This document shows, piece after piece, positions 26,601 to 38,600 of a stretch of DNA of 64,000 nucleotides. Below the pieces are notes generated by a model. It worked only from the letters and a program-made list of their open reading frames with translations, had not been told where the DNA came from and made no database searches. The DNA lies in NCBI GenBank assembly GCA_013397075.1, contig VWZS01008191.1, positions 162,286 to 226,285 on the forward strand. The letters are read 5' to 3'. Made by a program: the position numbers and the translations under genes. This DNA is from Rhabdornis inornatus. Lineage: Eukaryota > Chordata > Aves > Passeriformes > Rhabdornithidae. Each line of letters opens with the position of its first letter. Position 1 is the first letter of the stretch.

Positions 26601-29600
26601 AATTATCTCCTATAAAGGCTGTGTGAACCCACACAATCCTTCTAGATGATTTATATTTCCCTGTCCCTACTGCCTTTCCCACCTTTCCTTACAGAACAGT
26701 CAGGTGAGCCCAGTCAGCCAAGTGCCACCACTTTGGTGCTGTCCAAGCCCTTTGCTTTGTGTGCTCTTTGCAAAAGTGCCAAATTCTCCTCTAACTTTCA
26801 GTGGCTGCACCCAGCTGAGGTCGGGTGGACTCAGTTCTGGCACCAGGCACACCAGAGATGGCTCCAAAGGTTGTCTCTGGGTTTCAGGTGTGGTCTCACT
26901 GGGGGTGTGTCTAATTTGCCTGATTTCTGCTGGCAGCCAAAGCACAGAGGCAGGTTCCAGCTGAAGAACCAGGGGTGCCAAAGCCCAGCCCTGCTCCTTC
27001 CAGGGAAGAGGAGGCTGCTGGAGGTGAAAGCACTCAGGAACACACTGTTCCCATCGACAGGTAAATACCCACTTCCACATATCCAGGTAATACACGTGGA
27101 TTTCTGAATGGGGCAGATTTTGGTGCAAGAAAAGCAAGCCTTCTTGGTGGTCCTGAACAGCTTCTTGTAGGTTTGTCATTATTTTCATAATCCTGGTTGT
27201 AATGGGTTAACTGCACCACCTAATTAGTGGCTTTTCTTAATTTTCTTCTGTCTCTACTCAGAGTCAGGATTAAAAACACAAAAGAGATTAATTTCTCGTG
27301 TTTGGACTTGGTTGTTTATTAAATCTTATCTAAAGTACAGAGAGTTCTGCAACACTTCTAGCTACCAGCTAAAAGTGAGCAAAATGGAGGTGAATGTAGC
27401 TTGTTACAAGGTCTTTTAAAGCTAAACAGTCTAATAGAGAATTAACACCTATATTATTTATACTTTTGACCCAATAATCAAATACCTGTGACCTGCAGTG
27501 CAGCACTGACTGACCAACCAGAAACTACTGCCTGAAACCACAAAGAGAGAAGAACACCAAAAGAGACAACTCCCAAGAGCCTCCATCTTGTCCCATACCT
27601 ATTGCTATATTATAAAAACCTCAGATTCCAAACCCTTCACCATGTGAAATCACACACTTCTATTCAAACTACACACCCATGATTTTAACTCCATCACTCA
27701 GTTTTGGAAGCCTTCTCCAAGGCCTCTGGTCAAGAGCAGTGTTCTCCAGGGGGTCAGTGTCAGAAAGCACAGAAAGCTCAAAACTCCCAGGCTTCAGGGT
27801 TCCAACACCTGGTGACAATGCTTTGTCAAAGAAGTGTAAAAAAAGTTTGGAGATAAATTAATCCTCCCCCCCACCAAACCAAAATTCTTCCTGTATTACT
27901 TTTAAGCAAATAACTCTTTGTCTGCTGGTTAAACGGATCAATGGCAGGGTGTAATCCTTCACCTCTTGCATGTGGCTATGCCATGATCTTTTCTTTTGGG
28001 TTTCTTGAAAGAACATCACCAGCTGCAGGGGCAGGAGGCTGGTACAGGAGAGAAGGAGACGTGGTCTGGGATGTGCACAGTGAAGTTTACATTGAGACCA
28101 CAGAAAGAACTCGTGTGTACAAGACTGAGGAGAAGACTCCAACAAGTAAGAAACCCTGTTTTCCTTTCCCAGTCCCATGATTGTCACACTCTTCTCTTTT
28201 GGTAACAACTCCTGACTGTTTTTTTTAAATATTCCAATTTTTTGAGTGGTAACTGTTTATTAAATGAAAAGTAATAGATAAATGTGAAGATAAAAAGCCT
28301 AATAGTAATGCCAGCATGAAGAGCCTCAAATATATTGCTGTTGTACCTCTTGATTTGACTTTAAACTACTATTACATCCTAAGTGGCCTGTCCTATAAAT
28401 CCCAGTGAGTAACTCCACCTCTGTCAGCACGCTGGGGAAGAATTTCCAGTGCTGTGCATGCAGCAAAGGCTCTTTTCCCACCAGGTCCTCCCTACATGCA
28501 AGTGACAATAGAGGATGTGCAGGTGAACTCTGGGGAACGTGCCAAATTCCAGGCAGTCATTGAAGGAACCCCTCAGCCCACAGTTCTGTGGTTTAAGGTG
28601 AGTGCAGACTCTTCTCTGAGAGTGAGGACCAGGGGAGGGACTGTAGTGCACTATTCCACAGGGAATTTTGTCTGCTCTTTCCTCCCACACCTCTCCCACT
28701 GACTCTGGATTGTGTCTAGAGTTTGTGGAACCAGCTGTCCCCACTGAACCACCACCTGTGCATCCCACCCCATGTTGTCACCGTGTCACCCTGGATCCTT
28801 CTGCAGAGAGGGCAACCAAGATGGTTTTGGGGACCAAAAAGAGCAGGAAGAGAAATTGTTTCTACCTGAGTGCCACTGAGATGTGTGCTGCAGTTTGGGG
28901 GCAGGAATGGGATTGAGTGGTTCATCCCAATTATCAGTGTGATTGCCAGGCTCTGTATCTTTCCTGCAACTACTTAGTAAAATCAGTGTGACTGAGGACA
29001 ATGAACATCACATAGAAAAGAGGAAATTATTTATTATTCCTTAGAATATTGTTGTCATATCTTGCTAGAGCCTCCCTTCCAGGCTGAAGGAATCTGGAAT
29101 TTAATGAATTCCAATCTGCTGTCAATCCTCATCCGGAAGCTCTTAGAGGACACTGCTGATGATGTACCAAATAGTACCACACCATGGGCAAATCAAGCAT
29201 TTATCAAATGATGCTTTGTGTCTTATCCTTCATTTCTTTCCTAATAATTTCTAGTATCTGCTGCCTTTTAGCTCCCACCAAGCACTAAGCTGATTTACTT
29301 TAACTTACATTTTTGTTGCAGTTTAAAAAGGAAAAACTCAGAAACAGATTTTATGTGAGTAAACAGGATTCTATCACTTCATATTTGTGTACATATATGT
29401 ACATATTGTATTATATATCTTATATATATTATGTATTTTAAAACTTTATATATATATAAAATATATTTTTATCTTGCATTTTACTGCCATAGGGACCTTT
29501 TGCAAATGCTCACAATCTGCTCTGTCTAAAACACACACTCCATCCTGCCCCTTTCTTCATAGCATTTATGAATGTATGGAATATTCTGTGATTTTTGAAT

Positions 29601-32600
29601 ATACAGAATCACAGAATCATTAAGGGTGGAAAGACCTCCAAGATCACTGAGTCCAACCTCTGACAGAACAACACCTTGTCAACCAGAGCCACATCCAGCT
29701 GTTTCTTGAACACTTCCAGGGATGGTGACTCCACCACTCCCCTGGGCAGCATTTTCTCCATGAGGTTTGCTCACATAAACAGTCTGTGTTGTAGCTCTCC
29801 TCCTGTATCTTTCTTCTTGAAGAGCGGAAACATCTGTTTCCATCTTGGCTTGTCCAGTGCCAAAATGTCACTTCCTTCCCTCAGGGCACTTCACTGCTGA
29901 CAGACAGTGACAAGATCCATCAGGGGAAGGAAGGAACAACGTATTTCTTGGTCGTGGACAATGCTGCCTTGGATGATGGTGGTGTTTACACCTGTGTTGC
30001 CAAAAATGCAGGAGGAGAGGTTTTGTGCAAAGCTGAGCTCGTCGTACATGAAGGTAATGCCACCCTCTCACCTGTGATGGCAATGCCATCCTCTCACCTG
30101 TGATGGCAATGCCACCCTCCCACCTGTGATGGCAATGCCACCCTCTCACCTGTGATGGCAATGCCACCCTCTCACCTGTGATGGCAATGCCACCCTCCCA
30201 CCTGTGATGGCAATGCCACCCTCCCACCTGTGATGGCAATGCCACCCTCTCACCTGTGATGGCAATGCCACCCTCTCTCTCAGCTGCAGGAGTTGCCTCC
30301 ATTGCCATGGCAGTAATTTGTTGCAGTCGTATTCTGGTACCTGTATGGAATCTCTTCTGTATTCCTGTGTAGTATTTATTTATGGCCAGTATGGCAGGAT
30401 CCAGGATAAAAGCAAATCACAAAATCCCAAAATGGTTTGAGTTGGAAAGAACCTTAAAGATCCTCTAATTGCAACCCCCTGCCATGGGCAGGGATAGCTT
30501 CTACTATCCCAGGTTCCTCCAAATGGTTGGATGGTTCCCATCCGACCTGGCCCTGAACACTTCCAGGGATGGGACAGCCACTTCTCTGGGCATCTCCAAA
30601 GTTCATTTTGACACATTCTGTTATCAAACAACTCCACTTAATTCTCCTTAGAGGTTTAGAAGACCCCTCTAATTTTTCCTGCCTTAAACCATCCTGTAAT
30701 AACTTTGCACACTATTAGCAAGGCATTATTGAATATTTACCCTTATGAATACTGAATATTTACCCTTCTGTTTTCCTTCATTTCCAAAGCTAAGAAAGAC
30801 CAAGAAGGAAAGAAAGTGGCCACCAGGAGAAAGCTCCACTCCCATTATGAGGTGAAGCAGGAGATTGGAAGGTAAATGAATTTTCCAACTCCACAGCATC
30901 ACTGCCAGGGAGTATCTCATTGCCCATCTGAGCTGCTGAGGCGGAGGTGGGTCCTGAAAAGTCTGAAAAGCTGGAAATAAAGACAGAAGTGGGAGGTCAC
31001 TCCAAGGTGTGCTGGGGCAGCTCCAACAGAACAAACATCCAAAGGTTCACAGTTTAGTGCCTGGATGTGGCTTCTTGGCAACGGGAGCACCCCAAGCCCC
31101 AGGATCACATCGGGTCTGCCCAAGGGATCCAAGAGCACCAACCTTTGCCAGCACGAGCCTGCATCAACTGCAGCAGCTTTTCCCTGGATGGGAACACATT
31201 GCTTCCCTTTGGAGACAGCCAGGAGAGGGCAACAGCACCTCACACACAGCAAAATGAAATTCTTGTGCTGGAGATCTGCAGCACCGAGCAGCAGGGAGCT
31301 GCCAAAGGCCAGGGTGTGGGAGAATCTCTGCCCAGGTCTGATCAGGGCTTGTCCTTCGATTCCTGCACAGGGGCTGCTTCAGCTTCGTGAAAAGAGTGGT
31401 GCACAAAGGGAACAGGGTGTCCTGTGCTGCCAAATTCATCCCTCTGAGGAGCAAAACCAGGTCTCGAGCTCATCAGGAGAGGGATATTCTTGCCTCTCTG
31501 TCCCACGACAGAATCACCAGGCTCCTGGATGAGTTTGAAACACGAAAAACACTGATTTTGATTCTGGAGTTGTATCCTTTCTTGTGCAGTTGTCTGAAGA
31601 GGCTGGGAAGTACTGGGTAGAGCTCACTTATTAAATATCTAAGCAGGTAATAATTTGTTTTTTTCTGAGAGAAAAGGACACATACAATCCTTCTTTGCAC
31701 TGCAGGATAGCACAGCTCTGTGAGAGCTCCACTGCAGTCCTCAGCTTCTGCTGGGTGAGAAAAATCAGATTTGTATATACAAGGGTGAATGAGTTGCTAA
31801 GCACCAAAATTATTTTCTGAAACATCTGGAAGTTACGAGCTCTCTTTCTGTGAGATCCAGTCTGGGTGAGCATGAGGGAAATGCAGAACAGAAACCCCAA
31901 AACCAGCAGGTAGGTTTTAGCAGGAGTGATACCAGGTTTAGAGCAAGTTCTGCAAGGACTCTGCTGCAGCAGGGACTTTCATGGTGATCCCAATGCCTGA
32001 GATCACCTCATGAATTCTGCTGTTGGCTGGATAGAGGTGGTTCTACAGTCAAAATAAGCTTTTCCACATGGCTCTGTTGTCCCTTAATGCCACTGTCAGA
32101 TGCTCCAATGAAGAGCTCCTGGACCGATTATTCAAGAAGAGCGTGGTCACTGAAGCTGAGGTAACTTCTCATTTGAAAGCCCAGAGTTGGTTCTCTCTGC
32201 ATTTTCCTTCTGGAATGTAAGAAATGTCTTTGAACCAGTGATAATCTATCAAAGTACAATCAGCCTTTACAACGTGTTCCTACCAACTTTCATTGCTAGT
32301 TGGGTTTCTTTGGGGAATAACTACAAGCAGCCAGGGGGTTTGGCCACCAGCATTGCATTCAGCCTAAAAAAAAGATAGTATTTGCTCTATTGTCATAATT
32401 TCTTTGCTGTCTGTCATCTAGAGCTCCTATCTCCACTTACTACCACTTTATCCCCTTGTAACTGTGTTCTATCTACTCCCTTTCTGTCTTTAAAAGAAAA
32501 GCTGCAATTATGGTTTCTAAGAGATTTTTTTTACATCCTTGCTGCTAAAAGTTCAAAATGTTTCACATCTCCCATGTAGTAGCCAGGTGTCCCAATATTT

Positions 32601-35600
32601 TTTGGTAAAACAATTTTTTTTTTTAAGAAACTTTCAGAGGTAAACATCATAGAATGGTTTGGATTGGGAGGGACCTTTAAAGATCAACTATTGGTGAAAT
32701 CAGGGACTCTTCTGTTTACCAGTTTAATAATTGTTTATTTATTAATTGTTTAATAATTGACTCAATTCTTAGGTCAAACTGTACATCAAGCAAATTTTGG
32801 AAGGAATCAAATATCTTCATGACAACAACATCCTTCATCTGGACATCAAGGTAATGAGCAATCACCAGTGTGGCTTTTCCCAGCCTCTTGTTGGCCAAGG
32901 ATTGAACTATCTGAGCTATTCTTACAACTGAAAATACTCCCTGCTCTCAGAAAAAAATCCCCTTTTTTTTTTTTTTTTTTTTTTTTTTCCTTTATATCAC
33001 AGCCACTGAATATCCTCATGGTTTATCCTGAGAGGGAAGACCTGAAGATCTGTGACTTTGGGTTTGCCCAGAGGATCACACCTGTGCAGCCTCAGTACAG
33101 CAAATATGGCTCTCCAGAGTTTGTTGCTCCAGAAATTGTTTCCCAGTCACCAGTGTCAAAAGCAACTGATATCTGGTAATCTCTCCCAAAAAGCTTTTCC
33201 AGGCCCTCAATGGCCTGAATTTCCATTAGCTGGTAATTAGTAAATGGAGCAGTGATAATAACACAGGAAACTGAAAGTGATCACTGACAACCCAAAAGCC
33301 ATCGAGGCTCTTTAAAGCTCCTCCTGCCTAATTTATTTTCAGCCATAATTGAACTCTGACTGCTAATTAATGCAAAGGAGTATCTTCGAGGAGATGATCT
33401 CTATTCCAGGCAGCAGCTAGAGGGAATGATCCTAAAGGGCTTTCTAGAAAAGGCAAACAAAGTGAAAAAAAAAAGAAGTATTTTGAGTCTTTTCCTCTAT
33501 CTGTGCTTTAAAAATAAAGAATTGCTTGAGAACAATTAAATAAAAAAATATTGAATGGGAAAAATGAATGGAAAAAAACAATAGCTTTTGGGATTTATTA
33601 TCCTTGAAAGGTGATGAGAAGGTGATCTTGCTGTTCCAGGGTGTCTAGTGGCAGGAAGAGGGGCTTGAGAAGGATGGAAAACCAGTGACAAAAATGACAT
33701 TTGTGTTCCCTCTCTCCTCAGGGCTGTTGGAGTCATCACGTATTTAAGGTAAATAAATCTTGGAAAAACTCCCTCAGTAACCCTTTGTCCATCAGAGCCC
33801 TCCAGCACTTTCAAATGAGAGACTGGAGTGGAGCATTCAGTCCTTCTGTAACAAGGACAATTTATTTTGTGGTTTCCTCCTTTCCTGGGTTGCTCCTCAC
33901 AAACATTGCAACCCCAGGCACGGAGCCACTCAAGTATTTAAAAACCCCACGTGAGCATTTGTGCTTCTGTCATTTGAACAGAAACCAGAAACCTAAAACC
34001 TGTCTCCTTCCATTTTATGGTGTTCAATAAAAAAGCCTCACGTGCAAGTCTCCATTTGCTGGGGAGAACGACAGGAAAACTCTCCTAAATATCCAGAACG
34101 GGGAGATTTCATGGACCATTCCTGATGTTGTTCACTTGAGTGAAGATGCAAAGGACTTCATGAAGGGGATCCTGCAGCAGCACCCCAAGTGAGTGCCCTC
34201 CTGTGCCTCCCTCTGTGCAGAGCTGTTGGTGCCTCAGCAGGCACATCCCAGCTCATCATTTGGTTTGAAAAGTAGAAAGCTGAGTGAGATGGATGCACTT
34301 TGCCCTAATTCTTTCTTATTATTCCCCATTACCCAACCCACAACTTGGATATTTGCCAAATTGGCCTCTCTCTGGTGTGGTGATGTCCTTGCTCTCTGTC
34401 TCCTCCAGGCTGAGGAATTTCTGGAATGACACAGACGAGTGGGAAGAGCATGGAGGGAGTTACGTGAGAGTTAAATAACATTGACCACATTCATTAAGCA
34501 ATTTCAAGTACAAAAGTTGGCCTGAAGGCATATTTACAGACACTTGATTTTAATCTCATTTCTACTCTTTCTGCCTGCTGCCAAAGCTATTTTCACTGTA
34601 TTTTCACTATATTTTCACTGTATTTTCACTCTGGCCACCTAAAGAGGCAAAGTCCCTCTCAGAGCTGCTCTGGGCACCCTTGAACTCCTTAGGAGAGCCA
34701 TGAGTTCTTCCTGAGCATCTCTGGGGAGTGTCAGACTGAAAAAGGAGCATGTTTTCCCCTAAGGAAACCTTGAGTTGGAAGGTGCTGTGTCTTTGTGGCT
34801 TCTGTGCTCCAAATCAGATCCTAAGGACACACCCCTGAGTGCTCGTGGGTGCCTGCAAGCAGCAGCACCTTCAGCAGGATCAGTGATTGCTGTTGGAGGT
34901 GATTTCCTACTCAAATGTCGATCTGTTCTCTTCCTAGATCCAGGCCAAGTGCTTTGGACTGTCTTTCCCACAAATGGTTCATGGTAAGTTTGTCCTGGTC
35001 CTTTATTAGGCAATTTTCCCTTAATATCCGATCTAAACCTCCCTGGTGCAACCCAAGGCCATTCCCTCTTGCTCTACCACATCAATACAGAAAGGAAACT
35101 GGCCTTGCAGACCAAAGTTGTGGTTTATATTCCAAAGCCTCAAATCACTAAGGAAAAGAGTTCAAAATTAATAACAGCAAAAAAGATTTAATGACAGGTA
35201 TTGAACAGGGCTTGATTTAATCACTGAAAAGCTGATTTTGTCTGCAATTTAACTATGAGAGGACTGCAGAATTTGATCTACTGTAACTTTCCTAAATGAA
35301 ACAGTTGTGTAAAGAGAGAATTCTTTAAAAAACCCACAAAAACTTCTTGAGAAATGAAATCAGGATTTTTTAACCAATGGTTTTCCTCTCATTCCACCTG
35401 GCAGCACAATGTCCCTCTTGAAGCAGCTCATTTCATCAACACCAAACAGCTCAAATTCATTGTGGCTCGGAGCAAGTGGCAGGTGAGTTGCTCCTGATTT
35501 GTGTTGATTTTGTTTAGTTATATCTATTTTTAATTGCATCTGAATCTTTGAAAATCTTTTGGGCTAGGACATTGAGCTCAGCAGAGATCTGAGCATGGCT

Positions 35601-38600
35601 GGGAGTTGGGAAAAAGCCCAGGAGAGATGGATGTGTCAGGAATTCATTATCTAGGCTTTTACTGCCTGTAAGACACAAGGTTGTGTCTAAGTTAGGTGCC
35701 TTTGCAATTGGAGCTGAATTACAGACAAGTGCCAAGAAAATTTCTCTTTTCCTGAAGTTCTCTTAAATAATTGGACTGATTACCTTCTGAACATGCCAGT
35801 TTCTCTCTGCTGGTCAGAAGGAGAGGCCCAGCTTCAACTGAGATGCCCCACATGGCAGAATTTAGAGCAGAGGAATCCCATCTCCCACACGTGCTAGGTC
35901 TTCTGTAAGTCACTGTTGGTTGTATTGCAGTCAAAGGATTTAAAGCCATTTACTCCGGCGAGTCTCTCATCTGATTTTTTCCATCAAAAACTCCTTTCCA
36001 TCTGTTTTGAGTGGCCAGATTGACTTTGGAAATCTTGAACAGAGTCCTGTTTCCCCCAGTCACAAGAGCAAGTGTGCTCGCTGATGTCAATTTAATTTCA
36101 TGTCAGTGAATGAGGGAAGAGTAAGATTTGGAGAGAAAATAAGGCCTGGATTGGTGCCATGTGCAGAGGGTGGCAGTGTCTAATTATGGGTGTGGTATTT
36201 AGGGGTGCAGGAGTTCATTTTTGGTGTCTTTGCTTTCCATACTCCCACCACGTTCTGCTGTGTCTTGTTTTCCTTCCCAGCGCTCCCTGATGTGCTACAA
36301 ATCCATCCTGGTGATGAGGTCCATCCCAGAAATCCTGGAAAGGACCCATGACAACAGCTCCCTGGCCATCTCCCGACACCTCATCGAGGAGAGCACCTCA
36401 TCCAGCACCAGTGGCTCCTCTTCAGACAATGAAAACTCGAATTTCCCTGAAAAGAGGCACTTTGGCTCCACCCCTGAACTGCACTTGCCTGTGTTTGATG
36501 CCCCAAGCCATCCCCAGCCTCTGAAGTGTGCGAGTGAACGGGAGCACTCCAAAAGCTCCATCCCTCCAGTAAAACCCATGAGGAGGAAATATGCTTCAAT
36601 GAAAGCTGAGGTGGGGCACAAACCACCCACAGAAAGCAGAGAGCTCATGGCAGGTATCTTACAGGAGAAAGAGCAGGGGCTCCTGCCCAGCCTTCAGGAA
36701 GAGCCATCCCAAAAAAGTGGCACTGCTGAGCCTTCATCCCTGAGGGCTTCCACAGAAAGCACATCGCTTCTGCACCAGGAAGAAAAACCAGACACATCTT
36801 TATCTGAAAAGGCAGGGGATGGGACAGAAAAGCCATCTGCCTGTGTTCCCAGGCAGAGTGTCATTAAAAGCACCTTCTACAGCCAAGCAACTGAGCTGCC
36901 TGCAAGGCCACCCTCCTCACCTGGCAGGGAGCTCAGGAGGCACCTGGACAGAGCCAGGAGGACTTTCCGCAAGGCTGGCTACTCAAAGGTGCCCCTCAGT
37001 GGCCTCCGTGAGCCGCTCCTGGAGCAGTTTGAACTGGAAGAAGAGGAGGAAGGAGGAGGAGATGATCGCAAGGAAAGTCTGCTGGGATCCTTGACCAAAT
37101 CTGCATCGTTTGACAGTGCCAGGAAGCCACCACACCCTGCCATTGCTGGTGCCAGCCGCAGCCGCTCCCTGGATGACTACAGGCTCAGAGCCTCCAGATC
37201 CTTCAGGGAGCAGGATATTTTGGAGGAGGACTGTGATGTGTTGTCCCAGGAAAGCTGCCCTGAAGGCAGTGATCACTGTGACAGTTCCACAGGGCCTGGC
37301 AAGGGATGTTCTGTGGGTAATGCAGAGCAAGGGGGCATCAGGAGAGCCAGCAAGGATTGCTCAGGAGACAAGTCCTCTCCTTCCACACACTGTGAGGGGA
37401 ATGGGTGCCCACCTGCTCTTATAGAGGTAGAGGGACTTCCAGTGTCACCTGAGAGGAGTGAGAATAGGAAGCATTTACTGAAGAAGTCAAAAGCCACTGA
37501 GATTGAGGAGGATGTTGAATGTTTGGAAGGCAAAAGCCCCATTCCAACTGCCCAGTGCTCAGATGTGACAGCGCCATCAGCTCCAAAACACGACAGCACA
37601 GAGGGTAAATCTGCCTCTGACTCTGCTTTTCAGGAGGGAAAAGACTCCATTTCAACCCTCACACAGTCAGAGCCCACCCCAGTGTCATCTCTGAGTAAGG
37701 GAGGTGTGTGTCTGCCCCAGGAGTCTGCTCCCACTGACACACACCCAGAGCTAACAGGTGGAAGCTTGCTTATCAAAAGGACAGCCCCAGCCCCACCTTG
37801 GAAAGACAAAAGGCAGAAACATGCAGATGAAAAGACTTCTGCTCATGGCACTGCTGAATCTGAACTCATGGAGCATGAAAGCTCTGCTGTTCCAACAGAA
37901 CAAACAGAAACTGATTCACTTCCAGCATGTAAAGACAAAAGTGAGGAGATGCCTGGGGAAACTGTTCCAGCAGCTACTGCCATACTGGGCAAACAGCCAG
38001 GTACCCTCACAGCTGGTGAAGGTGTTCCTCAGAAGCTGAAGATCCTTAAAGATGTGAGATCTGCTGTCCTGGAAGATGCAGAAGCAGCTGTTACAGGAAT
38101 CACTCCACCATCAGCCCACGGTGATGAAAGCCAAGCATACAAGAAGGCTCCTGCTCACTTAGACACAGCAGCAGCTGTCCTGAAGGGAGAGCAACTCGCT
38201 GTTCCCAAAATCCCACCACCAGGATCAGTGCCAGCTCTGGTCTCCGATGGAGCACAGCAGGCTCTCAGCAAGGAGAAACGTGCTGCTTTGAGGAGTAAAA
38301 GCTCAGCTGCCACAGAGGTTGTTTCCAGTTTGGCCCATGAAAGAGCTGAGCCCCAGCAGGTTCCTGAAGGCCATGGCTCAGAGCCTGCTGCTCTGGAGAG
38401 CAGACACCCAGCCAGAGCTGCATCCTCCCAAAGCACTGCCCTCCCTCAGGTCTGGGAGGGTGAAAACCAAGAACACCCAGAGGTGTCAGTTCACACTGAG
38501 ATGAGATCTGCTGTCACAGCAAGTGGGAGCCGAGCAGCTGGACAAGCTGTGGCTGCTCCTTTCCCCAAGGCTGGACACGGGGTGTTAGAGCAGCACAGGG

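Noticed and set aside
26704..27107. Long open frame following the microexon (to 27107)
   Set aside because: After a few residues it reads as Trp/Cys/Leu-rich non-obscurin sequence. A good donor (GTGAGC) follows the ninth base, and a separate exon at 26937 in another frame fits better.
29868..30308. 146-codon antisense frame with internal repeats
   Set aside because: The repeats are the 26-bp minisatellite read in three frames, not a protein family.
34193..34478. Open frames in the intron after exon 34036-34188
   Set aside because: They contain an acceptor-like CTCCTCCAG, but the phase and the conserved kinase C-lobe (SRPSALDCLSHKWF) require exon 34938-34983 next.
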